From: Rhinopomastus cyanomelas
Lineage: Eukaryota; Chordata; Aves; Bucerotiformes; Rhinopomastidae
DNA: 64,000 nucleotides
NCBI GenBank assembly: GCA_013400115.1
Contig: VXBP01007533.1
Coordinates: 496,001 to 560,000, forward strand
Reading direction: 5' to 3'
Shown here: positions 36,203-49,100 of the stretch, in pieces
Layout of the letters: every line of letters begins with the position of its first letter
Position numbering within the stretch: the stretch's first letter is position 1
The notes under the pieces: generated by a model
Database searches by the model: none
What the model was told of the DNA's origin: nothing
Seen by the model: the letters and a program-made list of their open reading frames with translations, nothing else
Position numbers and translations under genes: made by a program

Positions 36203-37100
36203 TATTCAGTAAATTTGCAGATGACACAAAATTAAACACGAGTGTCAATCTGCTGGAGGGTAGGGAGGCTCTGCAGCAGGATCTGGACAGGCTGGAGCGA
36301 TGGGCTGAGCTCAACTGTATGAGGTTTAACAAGGCCAAGTGCTGGGTCATGCACTTTGGCCACAACAACCCCCAACAACGCTGCAGGCTTGGAGAAGAGT
36401 GGCTGGAGAGCTGCCTGGTGGAGAAGGACCTGGGGGTGTCGATTGATAGCCAGCTGAAATGAGCCAGCAGTGTGCTCAGGTGGCCAAGAAGGCCAATGGC
36501 ATCCTGGCCTGTATCAGAAACGGCGTGACCAGTAGGAGCAGGAAGGTGATTGTGCCCCTATACTCGGCACTTGTGAGACCGCACCTCGAGTACTGTGTCC
36601 AGTTTTGGTCACCGCAGTACAGGAAGGACATTGAGGTGCTGGAATGAGTCCAGAGAAGGGCAACCAAGTTGGTGGAGGGGCTGGAGGACATGCCCTGTGA
36701 GGAGAGGCTGAGGGAGCTGGGGTTGTTTAGTCTGGAGAAGAGAAGACTGAGACGGGACCTTATTGCCCTCTACAACTACCTTAAAGGAGGTTGTAGCAAG
36801 GCTGGTGTTGGGTTCTTGTCTCCAATTAGTGATGATAGGACGAGGGGAAATGGCCTCAAGTTGCGTCAGGGGAGGTTTAGACTGGATGTTAGAAAGAAAT
36901 TCTTTATGGAGAGGGTGGTTAGGTGCTGGAATGGGTTGCCCAGGGAGGTGGTGATGTCACCATCCCTGGAGGTGTTTAAGGAACAGGTGGATGTGGTGCT
37001 TGGGAATATGGTCTAGAGGTTAGGCACTAGGAGAAAGGGCTGGACTTGATGACCCTGGAGGTCCTTTCCAGCCATGATGATTCTACGATTCTATGATTAT
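36203..37100 (+). mobile_element. CR1 LINE, RT C-terminal part to 3' end
   Basis: Starts at the catalytic box (SKFADDTKLN, about 36207-36236) and continues as three frame segments: 36203-36462, 36459-36647 and 36669-37016. They carry LQQDLDRLERWAELNCMRFN, LVRPHLEYCVQFWSPQ and ELGLFSLEKRRLRRDLIALY. The 3' UTR has GGGCTGGACTTGATGACCCT and the end is ATTCTACGATTCTATGATT. It is the same general subfamily as 29.0 kb but fuller. A stop and a frameshift make it inactive. Confidence 0.95.
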
Positions 37101-40100
37101 TAATAAAGTTTTGCTAGGTGTGCAGCCAGAGGGACTGTGCTTGCGTGTGTGCAGCTTGCACACATGTTGTCAGATTGGCATAGACAGGTGTGACCGCATC
37201 CAGTGCTGCAGATTTACAAGCATTTAATTGTAGCATCGTGTTGTTGTTGGAATGAGCCTGAGCACTCCGCATTGTGTTTCTGAGTGCCATTTTGTTGGCT
37301 CTTTTGGATTCAAACCTTGCCCTTTGGCTCTCCTCCAATCTCAATCTGCTACCAAGAGCTGTAAATGCCCTAATTCCTTTTGTGGCTGCAACGGGATCCT
37401 TCCAGCATAAAAGCTTAAGAGGGCAGTGATTTTACAGGCAGAGCTGATGTGATTAGACACATCTATGTTCCGTAATGCAGCAAGGACTCTAAATGATGCT
37501 GTGACCCATAGAGTATCTTTGCAAGATTACCATGGTTTGGAAAGCCCCAAAGATCAAAGCAGCCAAAGGAGAGCACATGCAGGAGTGCCAAGAGGTGACA
37601 CAAAGTCCCTTTAGTTTATCCTGTCCTTGGTCTCTGAATTCTGAACAACTTCTCTGTAAGGCTCTACAATGAAATCTTGCCCTTATTTCATTCCCAGAAT
37701 AATGTATAATACTGCAAAATTACATCCATTTCTTTCTAAAACTATTGCAGAAGCCTTATCTGTGATAGCAGCTCGAGAGTGCATAATTAAGAAAATTCAT
37801 CCTGTGCATGGAGAAGCAGGAGTTTATCTTGTGTTTGCAGCTTTAAAGTGACTTGTATGAGTTCTTGCTATTTAATTAACTTGCTGTTTAAGTGCATGTG
37901 AGAAATTAAGGTATTTTTCTCTGACAGCAGGGTTTTTTTTTCCCTCCTCTTGAAAGCTGGAATATTATTCATGTGATAAGCTGTAACAAATCTGTAATGA
38001 GAAAGATGAATATAGAACAGTTCATTAATTTCCTGTAAGAGCACTGATACTGCAGATATTTGTTAATTTAGACTGAAAAATGAGTCTTTAGCTCTTTGCA
38101 GAGAACAATATAATCAATCTCATGCCTTTGTGCTGGGCCTTCCTTTCAAAGGCAGCAGAGCTCTGCGTCCACAGCTGTATCTTTCCTTCTTCTCAGATGT
38201 AGGTTGCGTCCCCTGAAAATGCTCCTACACTCAGTGCACGTGGTCAGTGTGCAGCACGCTGCTTCTGGAAAAGACCAGTCCAGTTTTTAATGAAAAAGGT
38301 CTTTTCATGTGCAGTCAGTGGTCACATTGGGTGTCAGGGACACATTTGAAGCCCATGCTCTAAAACTTCACATCTGAACAATGGTTTGGGATTTTTTTAG
38401 AAGGCTTGGAAGAGTTTTCACCTATGACAACCTGTGATGATGCTGTTCAATGGTAATTAAAGGATAATGTTAGAGACCCACAGCTAATCTTCACACTCTG
38501 TGAGCGGTTTGAATGCCATTCCTTTCTCCTCTTCAAACGTTGTTTGCATTAGCATTTCCAACATGTACATTATAGGAGACTATAAACATTACTGGATCTA
38601 GCTGTGAGTTGAGACAAACTAAAATTACGATCATCAGCAATAAGCAGAGAGCCCATAAAAGGGAAGCAAAGCAGTGCTGCATAGTTGCGTAGGGACAAGG
38701 TCAAATGTGAGAAACATCCCAGCCTTTCGAGAAGGAGCTGATTGAAAGGGTGAGGCACTGAGATTTCATCAGGCTCCAGTGAATATTTGGAGTAAAAAAA
38801 GTCAGAACAATAATTCTGCTTGAAAACTTCGCAGGGGAAAAGCCTGTGGGAAGCAGAAAAACTTTGTCATGGATCATCTTTGCTTTTTCCAATCACTGGC
38901 TTGGTGTCCCAGGCAGGCCTTTGGATGCCACTTCGTAGGGCAAGAAGAGTACAGTGTCCTACATGGATGAAGAGTACCTTGGGTTTACGCCACAGTGATA
39001 TTACTGCCTGTACTTGCAGAGTCACAGCAGGCTGGGAGGGAATGGGCAGCACTGCTTTGCCCATGCTGTTCATCTGCCTTGGGGCTGGGGACCAAAGCCT
39101 CAGTGAAGGCAAAGCTACAGCCCCTGAAGCTCTCAAAAGCTGAACTTCATGCATTGCTAGTGGCATGGAAACCACTGAGAGGCAATATGAAGGATTCTTC
39201 CCACCGATGTTTGCTGTGCCACCTTTGCCATGGAGGGTGTGGAGAATATCCGTGTGGGCTCCACATATACATGGAGACATATCTAGGCAATATCTGGGAA
39301 GTGCCTGGTGACAAGTGGCTGTGCGTGGTGATGCTTTTAATTGCAACAAGCAGATTCTCAGAGTTGGTGTCTCTGCACAGCCAAAGTTTTGAGACACTTG
39401 GGTTTCAACTAAGATTTAAAGAATTCTGTTCTGGCATGAGAAGAGGGAGACACTCTCCTTCATGTTGCTCTTTCCTTTAAAACCACAAGTTTTTCCGTAA
39501 GGAGAAATTGTCCCAAGTAGTTACTGCCAAATAAACTACTTCGCAAGAATAAGTTTTTTATTTCATGTTCTGAAGTAGGTATTGTGTTGTAAAGCTAATC
39601 CTCCTTCCCAGTAAAGGCTTTCTGTAGATAAATCTTCCAAGGGACAATAACCCTGGAAACAGTGAAATTGGAATAACCAAAAGAGATAGAGAGGAAAGCT
39701 GAGAAAGCAAATGAAACAGACTGAGACAGCAGTCCCTGGCATGAGAAGCCTAATGCTCAGTGGGCCGTATTTCACTGTTTATGCTCATACTGCTTTGCAC
39801 TACAAAGTCTCTCAAGCATCCTGTAATGCAATGATGAGAGAGAATCATAACAATCGATAACACAGTTATGTCCTAGCCTGCGATAGGTAATTAATCTTAA
39901 ACTGCAATTTCATCTTTGTGTGCAGGTGGGCTCGCAGAGGTGGTCTCTAGCTGGAGGCCCTATGGGCATATTACCAGTGCTATCTCTTGAATTTGCACTC
40001 CATTTATTTCTTCACTGGGTAGCTTGATATTCTTGGAATAGTGGATTTTAAGTGCTTTTTCTGAATAAGGAGCAAGAAAAATACATAAAATGCAATGCAA

Positions 40101-40352
40101 GGGATGTTTTCAGGCCATGTGTTTATGACTGGTTGCTTGCCGGAGCTGTGAGGAAATATGCCTGCCTGAAGACTTTTTTAATTTATGAGCAATCTCATCA
40201 CTGCTTAGTTTGTCCCTTGCCTCTAGTGTAATGAGGGAGAGGTATGAAATAAAAGAGTAAAGCCGATGGGTTGAGATAAAGACAGGCTCATAGGACAGAA
40301 AAGGAAGGGAAATGGTAGTAAAGACAATGATAATAGAATGCGAGTTATGGAT
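37101..40352. other. Non-coding stretch; overlapping frames at 38.8-39.5 kb
   Basis: No gene is supported. The block 37660-38110 is AT-rich with TTTAATTAACTT and CATAATTAAG motifs and could be conserved non-coding sequence. Between 38820 and 39480 three long frames overlap: plus 107 and 161 codons, minus 176 codons. Openness on both strands points to composition rather than coding. Confidence 0.45.
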
Positions 40353-40689
40353 CGTAGAATTGCTTATCACCCGCTGACTGATGCCGAGGCAATCCCTGAG
40401 CCATGACACACCTTGGTCAGCTCCTCCCAGTCCTCGTACCCATAGGCTGGCTGTGATGGCATATGGTAAGGAATCCTTTCTGACTAATTTGGGCCTTGCT
40501 GTGTCCACTCCCAGCTTTTTGTGTACTCCTAGGTTCCACTGGCTGGACAGTCCTCAATGTAGTATAAACACTACCCAACAACAACTAAAACAGTGCTTTA
40601 TCAGTGTTATTATAATCCTAAATCCCAACCGTGGTACAATGCCAACTACTGGGAAGAAAATGAACTTTAGTCCAGCTGAAACCAGGACA
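40353..40689 (+). mobile_element. Probable LTR fragment of a second avian ERV family
   Basis: This block resembles, from memory of bird genomes, the 3' portion of a common avian retroviral LTR. Landmarks in order are TTATCACCCGCTGACTGATG, a GGCATATGGTA segment, TTGTGTACTCCTAGG, TAAACACTACCCAACAACAA, a TTATCAGTGTTATTATAATCC segment and the end GCTGAAACCAGGACA at 40689. No partner LTR or internal region is visible, so this is a solo or truncated LTR. The 5' boundary is uncertain and I could not find a target duplication. An unusually long plus frame (190 codons, 40381-40953) crosses it without coding motifs. Confidence 0.55.
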
Positions 40690-43600
40690 GTGGCTTTATT
40701 ATACTGCACCTGTCATCCACCTGCCCACACCTCCTCCCACCTGCGATCACAGATACAGAGTGGTTCTGTTACACTAACCTCGACTGCATTGCAAACACAC
40801 AGGCTAAAATTACAGTCCAGCGCTGAGCATATAATTTGTAGCTACAGGGCAAGGGTCTATCATTGTGAGTTAACATGTGTGTTGCCAGAAGGGGTTTCCA
40901 TTAGAGAGCAGTTGGGCATACTTCTGCTGCCAGCAGGGCCTGGTGTGTGCTGAGCTCTGTAACCCAAAAGAAGGATGGATTTGGACTCCAGGTGCTTGCT
41001 CTGACAGCCTTTTAGCATCAGAGCCAGTGTGAGAGAGCAGAATGATATCTAAGCAGCTGTGTGGACATCAGTGTAATTCACCTTTTAGACAGAACCTCAT
41101 TGCCACACTCTGCAAACATGGTTTGTGACTCACAGTGGAGAGCTGGGGATGCTAGGAAGTAAGGCTGGGAAATGCACATCAGCTGTTTGGTTTTATGAGT
41201 AGTGTGCTTAGATGGTTGTAGGTGGCAGGATCGAACCCAAAGATGTGTTGCAGAGAGATTCAAAACCGGGCTTTCCGCTCACACAGTTGTTCCACATTCG
41301 TGACGGGTTTCCAAAGTCCATAGAGTAACTGAACATACTTTTTCAAGACCTAGAACAAGTTACATGTTTAAAACATGTTCACTGGTAGTGACAAGGTTGA
41401 GCTAGCCTTGGAGATGCTTTAAAACTGACTTTAAAACTCTTCTTGTGGTGAACAAGGCACTGTTTCCTTGTCATTCTGTCGATGTCTCACACTGCTTTGT
41501 TCTATCACACAGAAAGTCGCCATAACATAAGAAGTAGAACTTTGATATTTTTTATATATATATGTGTGTATATGTTTATTTGGGGACTGAAGAAAGCATG
41601 TTGGCTGTTCAGAGTTCCTTTTAGTTGTTTTCCCAGGTTAAACCTGGTTCTTTGGTGCTCAAGCACTGTGCTGTAGTAATAATACACTGACTGTAGAGAC
41701 ACTGAAGACAGGTGATTGAGACTGCCAGCTTCTTTTGGGTGTCTAAGAGATCTGCACAAGGCTTGTGTTGTTGACGGTTTGATACTGTGAAAATATTTTC
41801 TTTAAATACCACAAAACCTTCTTGTAAATAAAATGCTACGTTTTGAATAAGGACATGTAAGGAAACATTGCACACACTATAATATTTAAAACCTTTTATT
41901 TCTGGCAACTACTCAGATTCTAAAGAGAAAATATCTTTTATTAAATTTCAGTGAGGTCCTATTACTGCTAGCCTTTGTGTAAATGTACTCTCACCTATAG
42001 CCAGAAAGATGAGCAGGAGAGAAAAAGAGAGGGCCGAGATGGTGTCTGAAGAGGCGGAACCGACAGGCAATGCTTCTGAAAGAGAGAAGTTTCACTTCAA
42101 TAACAATAATCCTTGAAGGTTGTTTGGACTGCTGCTTTGCACTGAGTTGACCTCAAATTATCAGTCAGCTTTTGTAGAACTGATTCCTCTTCTTTTCAGA
42201 CGAAGGTGGTTTTGGAAACAGAATAGCTCAGATAATCCTAGTTCTTCTGGACCAGGTCTGGCAGCCACATTGGCACCAGGTTTGTATCTGCTTCAGTCTG
42301 CACAACCAGTCCTGCAAACAGAGACATCCCAGTACCTCTGCTCCCTGTGCTTTCCTTGCAGCCTGATCATACTGGAAATATTGAATCAATAAATAGGGAA
42401 GATGGGACAAGGCAGAATGTACAGGTGGCTCCATCACATGGTTGGTTTGCCTCCACAGTCTCCTGTGGGAGAGAATTCTTCCTCTCATAGAGGTCAGAAA
42501 TACTTGAACCTGGAAAAAGTGTTAAGTGTGCACTTCAGAAACATTCTGCAGATCTCCGGAGATTTCCTTCCTGCTCCGTGAGGAGGATGAAACGTAAGGA
42601 TTTGTGAGGTGTGGGGTATTTTACAGTTGTATCATATACAAAAGGTGTGCAGTGGGGTTAACAAGGGAAAACCTTTGTGCAGTAGTGGAATTGCACTTTT
42701 GCAGCTCTGATTTCCAAGAGGCCAGTACACCTCATCTGCTTCTCCACCCCTGTACTTACTCATGTAGGTGTACATGTGGGGAAGAGGACATTGTGCTTTT
42801 CAGGCTCCTAAGATGCTACATAATGCCTTCTGAACAGCCTGTAGTTTTGTCTGGTGTTTTCAAGAGGAAAAGGTTGTCATTGAAAATAAATTCTAAACAA
42901 ATTTCTGAGTCATCATATATTTGAAGGTAGGATTCATACCTGTTTTGTATAGGGTTAAGTGAGCCCAGGTCGTTAGAAAATACTTGTGGGGTTTCTTGGA
43001 GGGGAGGTTGTTGCATCATGTAACTTTCACAGAAGTCAAGGGAAAGTTGTTTTGAGTTGTTTCACCAGTGTGTGCCAAGTGTTACTGCAGCTGGAAAACA
43101 GCTGGTTCCTTCAATCAGCTCCCCAGCAAAGAAATCTAAAATGATAAGAGATTTATGGGATTTTTTTCCTTTGTAGTCAGTGACTATGAAGTGTCCAGCA
43201 GCAAGAATGCAGTGAGTGGGATTTGTTGATGTGGAAGAGCTTTCCCTGTGCAAACTGTTTAACCAGGTACAACTGTTACCGTATGGAGGGATACAGGCTG
43301 GCGTGTCTCCCTTCTTTGCTATATACATGGAAGTACCTGCCAACTACTCCACCACTAGTTTTGCAATTAAATAAATGCAGATATACTTTGCTGTGTCTTA
43401 TGTGGGCTGAGCCGATGCCTTTTTAGCTGAGCAGTCCCTTTGCAACACTTTCTGCAGTCACAGCCCAGCACTTCTCTCCCTCTGATAACACCTGTCAGGC
43501 TTGTATGTGTAAACAGATGCTTAATTTTTCAGTGCAGCACATACAAACTTAATCCCTATTTCAGACAGCTTATGCTTACTGCAATACAGAGCAATTTAGA

Positions 43601-45851
43601 GTTCATATTGCTTGATTTGAGAATAAAGCAGTTGTTCAAGTTAGGGTGAACAATTAATTTTTCCAAGTTCTTCTCAAGGGTAGATGTTAATCTTGTGAAA
43701 CTGCAGCTGATGCTATGAAAGCCATTCATGTTAGAGAACAAATTGCTGCTTGGTATACTGAAAAATTAACCCAATTTACAGCATGAGTGTCTATGAACTA
43801 CCTCTGGTAAAAGCTATATTTAAACCACCAGTGAAATACCTGCATCGTGGCCTTCCAACACACACTGTAAAGCACAAATGTGACTGCTTTTCCTTCATAA
43901 ATGACTGTAGCTCTAACAACTTCTAAAAGATTGCTTGTGCCCATTTTTCTACATTTTATACATTTTTATGTATATATGTATATGGAAAGGCTGGAGTATA
44001 AAAAATAAACAATGTCATACATGGATACATAATGCATCACCTAAAGATTCAGCCACGAGATAGGGAAAGCAAAGCCTGTGCATGCAGTTTGTACATGCAT
44101 CGAGAAAACGTTGGGAGAATTAGATGAAGTCTAGTTCCCAAGCAGGATGAGTATCTGTCATGGGTGCAGCTGCTTATGAACACAGTGACTGTGCACAGTG
44201 GTCTAAGGGTAAGCCTCGTTTTTAGTTGCTGTTATCTTGCATGAAAAGGTTGGATAGTTGTGCAGGCAAACTAGCATAACTTCTCTGTGATGTTCAGAAT
44301 GAGGATTTTGCCTTGCTCAGCATAGTTTCGTATGTGAGGTTTTTAAATCAGCTGCAGGACCTAACAGCAATTGCAACTGCAAATTATCCACCAAAACAAT
44401 GTATTTGTGTTTCTGATAAAACTAGAACAAACACATCTCTTTTGTTCCTTTGTTTGTGCATGATCTGTGTAGAAGATGACAATGCAGAGCCAGGGTTAGG
44501 CTTTCATCTGCTAAAATCTCTCCATCCATCAGGCTACAGGAAGATCCTGGAAGCACCCACCACCCTGTATATTCTCTTGCCTCCCTGCTGCCCTGTCTTT
44601 CTCTAATTTGGGGGAAATGGCAGCAGAAGTTTGGTGTCTTGTGACAGAGCAATAGGAAGGCACCTGAACCTTGTGGCATGTTGTTACCAGGCAGGAGCAA
44701 TCCTGACTACCTCAGTTGAACCATCACTGGTGGTCACAGGATGAAATAAAGAGTGATGAGGTGTAAGACAGAGCAGAGTGACCTAAAGGGAACTAGTATT
44801 TGTTTAATGTCATGAGTTTTCTTTTCACCTTCCTTTTCTAAGCTTTTGGGTCCTACAGCTACTGTTCTGTGGGTGCTAGTAAACTGATGGCTTCCAGCAG
44901 CTTCCGAGTTTGTTCTTAGCAAGAGGAGTTGTCACTGTGTTTGTATAAAGGTTGTGTTCAAGCCGTGAACATGTTTCTGAGACTTTCCTCTTTGGGAGAA
45001 ACAGTCTGGTAATTATACCATGTGTTTATACATTGACTGAGGAGGAAAGAAATGATAATACATAGGCACTTGCCGAATTTATGCAAATTGGAGAACGGAG
45101 TCTCCACCCATGTGAAGAACAGCTCTGTTGGCTTAAGCAGCCAACAGAGGGGTTGCAGGTGAGGGGTTTTGTCATACATCATGTGTTTACAGCTACAATA
45201 GGTCACAAATTAAGGCTTTTCAGGAAAGCTTTGGGTAGTTGGGACGCGTTAAGATACTCCTATTCTCCACGTGGTGCAACTACGTAATAGCTTTTAAGTC
45301 ATATGCACCTAATTAGATGCTGATTTATTTTCTGTGTAAGTAGACGGGTAAAATTGGGAAGAAACTGTGAGCTTCTCAAGCTCAAAGGGATGTTGAAAAT
45401 GCAGCTTTTGACTGGGAGCTGTTGAACTCATCCACAAATTTATTCAGGTTCATCTAAGAAGAAAACAGTGGGAAAGGAGATGTAAATTGCATTTTCTCTT
45501 CTGTTTTGAAGTGATGTCTTTACCTCTAAATTGATCTGAATCTCGCGAAAGGATCTGGATATCTAATAATAAAGCAGTCACTTTGTGAACCTCAGCAGGG
45601 TAGGATCTTTAATTATTTGGTTAAAGCTTTTTTAAAAAGCAGAATTCTTTGATTTATGCAGCTCCGTGCATAATTGAAGGGCTCAATGTCCAGCGAGCTT
45701 ATCTCTCAAAGTGAAAAGCAGAGGAGGCTGAATTTGGTAAAGAAAATTGGGTAAAGTTCTCAGTTTTTATTGAAGGGGGAACAAATGCAAGACCAAAGCA
45801 GCTATGAAAAGTTGGTGACTGAACTGAAAATGTCACACATTTTTAGAATCT
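40690..45851. other. Non-coding stretch with small microsatellites
   Basis: No exon or RNA gene is supported. A TA/TG-type microsatellite lies at about 41552-41575 and a similar AT-rich tract at about 43966-43984. The segment 45590-45720, with GATCTTTAATTATTTGG and TGCATAATTGAAGG, has the look of conserved non-coding sequence. Confidence 0.45.
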
Positions 45852-46195
45852 AGCCCACTGCTAAACCGTATCCCCACCACAACTCGTAGACACATCCAGC
45901 CAGCCACCTCCCTGGGCAGCCTGTTCCAATGCTTGATGACCCTTTAAGTAAAGAAGTTTTTTCCTATGTCTAACCTAAACTTCCCCTGGCACAACTTGGA
46001 CAACTTGAGCCAACTTGTCCTATCACTTGCTATTTGTGAAAGAGACTAAAACCCACCTCTGTACAACTTCTTTTCAGGTAATTGTAAAAAGCAGTAGGGT
46101 CTCCCCTCAGCCTCCTTTCTTCAGATTAAGTAGCCTCAATGCCCGATTTGAGTGTCTTGATCACTGCACTCTCTCACCTCTGTGGTGGAGGGGAA
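45852..46195 (-). mobile_element. Old CR1 LINE fragment
   Basis: Decayed minus-strand CR1 of about 340 bp. It retains CCACCTCCCTGGGCAGCCTG, TTCCAATGCTTGATGACCCT and CTAACCTAAACTTCCCCTGG, the complement of the CR1 3' UTR and ORF2 C-terminus. There are numerous mismatches, and the 3' tail is not clearly kept. Confidence 0.85.
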
Positions 46196-49100
46196 CACCT
46201 GTCTGTAGCTGATAGAATAAGCAGAAGTTGTTTTTGTGCCTGTGAAGAAGCTGTTTTAAGGCTCCTTTCTTAGCTGTAGTAATTCTAGCTCCTCTCAGCC
46301 ACAGTGAATGGACAATCTTTTATGAAAACCTGAGTTTTGTAGTGATGTTGGCTGGTTATAGTCTCTGACTGTTGTCTAGTGGCTGCAAGTTAGGGCGAGA
46401 ATGAACACATTATAGTTACCAATACAGTTCTAAAGTGTTCTCCACTAAATACTGATACTGACTGCAGTTATGGGAAAAGCTGATTTTGAAGGCTTCAAAT
46501 GCTAGATCAGAGATTGCATTTCTATGGAATATTTGCATGGATTTATGCTATGGGGACTGCTTTGCAGTTCCTAACTTTCTACGTGTGGAAGATGCCAGAA
46601 GCTCTAAACTTCAATCGGAAGGTCCATTCAGGCATGGGAATGGATCTAATGTAAAAGGGTTATCTCTATTGCTATAGTAGAGTGTATTGCTGGACAGATT
46701 TGGTGGCTGGGTAGCAGAACTCTTCCTTGACCCTATGAGTGCCATGTAACTGTTATGTGCCCACAAATTAGGCATAATTGCTCTCTGCACATAAAATGGG
46801 TATCAGAACTGTCTCACCAAGCTCATTAATGTTGGTAAAGTGCTCTGAGGTCCAGGATAAAAGGGTGGGGGAGGGGCCATAGACTATTGGTGCTACATAC
46901 TGGAATCTGTTTATTGATAAAGTAACTTCCCTCAAGTAATCTTACTCCTGTCTTGTTGTCTAGGATGTTACTTATGTAATAATTGGAGTGTTGGTAGGTC
47001 TGGAGATAGCTAGCTCATATCCTGTAAGTCATTACTGCTAGTGATAATTAGGGATTCTGATTTTTCTGTAAGGAATCCTTGAAATTACTTATTTTTCAAT
47101 TTAAATTGTCCATACACCATCAGGCTGCAGTTCCTTAGCTAACACTTTAACCTCCTTGATTTCCTTTGAAGAAGCTGTGTTTGTGATGTCCTGAAGCTGA
47201 AGTCAGATAGTTAAACTGTAAACCATTTTCCTTGAGCTTTTTTTTCACTTTATGCATAGCTCTGACTCTCTTCTACTCATGTATCCCAGACGTGGTTAGC
47301 GAGATCCAGCAGTTCAAAGTGCCACTCATTTCCTATGGCTGTCATCATCAGCTCTGTCAGGTGCTGCTCCCAGCACCTGCTCCCAGCATTCTGGCCATGC
47401 TGCTTGAGGGGATGACCAGGGACTCTGAAGGCAGATGTATGTCAGTTGTGCTAAAACAAGCAGAGAAACAGAATCTCCAAACCTACAAACCCCAAGTGCT
47501 TCAGTAGTTTATGTAGCAGGATGACAGGCTCTGGCAGCTTTCATCTGTGGTCAGGAGGTGCTGTGCTTTCCTCCATGGCATTTGGAAGGGAAGAGCACAG
47601 AGTCTGTGTTCTGCACAGCTGAGGCACAGAGGGGTTGAATTGACTCACCTGAAAAGAAGTATCAGACAAAGCAAGGAGTCAACCTCAGCTATTCTAAAGG
47701 TCAGATTGGAATTAAACTACTAGCATGTCCTTTTTGCTATATTTCTTTTCACCTGTTAGGAATATGCAAAAGGGTGAAGCCTAAGAAAGTTGCAGTGGAA
47801 GAAGGCAACGTGTTTTGCACACACCTGGCCCAGGGGAAAAGCAGAAGAGTCAGACTGCTGGCAGTATGTGCCTACATATGCCTGCATGCCTCTGTGTGCC
47901 CTTCAAGAAGAGAGGGCAAACTGTTCATGCAGGAGTTGTTCCAGGATGCTGGACTGTATTTGTCATGGTAGATGGGCGATAGTGGTGCTGTGGGAAGATG
48001 TGTTCCCATGGTAACTGAAAGCTGCTTTACCCAGAGCTGGAGTGGAAGCTGAAGGTGCACCGTCCCTATAGTCCCTTTCTACAACTTTGTAATCCAACAT
48101 TAAAGGCTCATTATGTTCGAATTGTAGTGTTCTGGGTGCAGGGATTTTTCAACATGGGAAGGAGGATGAAGGCTAATCTTGTTTCTCTTAGCTGTGAAGA
48201 GGCTGTGGGAAAACACATGATGCTTTGTGTGGATTTTAGCAACAGAACCAATTTATAGTGCATCTGTGGGCCTTGCAGCTTAGTGCTTCTGATCACTTGC
48301 TTAGACTACAAAGCAACAATTGAACCAGTGTCTCATTTGAGCTTGGGATCTTTGCTTTAACGTCATGCTTTCCGTATTTTCATAAGTAATCAATGATGTC
48401 AGCTTATAGATACCGTAAAAGAATCTTGCAGTGTACACATCTAATACTTCAGTGCCTCAGCCCACAGAGGAATTGCTACTTAGATATTATGCCCCCAGTC
48501 TTCCGTGCACATAATTTTGGAGGTAAGGCCTCTGAGAATGAGTTCAACATCACTGTCATGCTGAATACTGGACATCTTCCTTCTGTGTGTAGGAAAAGCT
48601 ATGGATAGTGTTGTGTCTGAGTACCAGCCTTCCTCTGAGGTTTGGGAACTGCCTGCCCATGCATTCCTATTTGCATCCAGAGTCTGCAGCTTGAAGGTAT
48701 GTGTAACCATCTCTTTACAGGCCTTAAACTCCAGGTGGAAGAACCAGATGATGTGGAGTCAGGATTAAGCAGCCCCTTTTACATTGAATGGCTTTCTCAG
48801 CCACAGTGGGGTTGAAGTAATCTCTAAGGAGGAAGTATGTGATAGGGTATACTTCCACATTTGTGCTGGAGTGTGTGTCATGAGTCTATCTTTGATCCCC
48901 ATCTGTCCCATTTGGAGTGCCATTAATATGATGAGCTAAAGACCTCAACTATAATTTAACCAAGAACTTTCAGGGAATTAATTAAAATATCTTGTTGCCT
49001 TTCTTCCCCAAATGGAGTCAGTTGTTCCATTGCCTGCAGATTCATAAGTGGTTTAGATAAACCCTTTCTTGGTGTCTTGCACTTTAGCTAAAAGTTCTTG

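Noticed and set aside
38995..39480. RNase H-like remnant (AELHALLVAW)
   Set aside because: One short resemblance only. The acidic catalytic residues and the flanking pol domains are absent.
40381..40953. 190-codon plus-strand open frame as a gene
   Set aside because: It crosses the end of an LTR-like block and continues into unrelated DNA with no coding motif.
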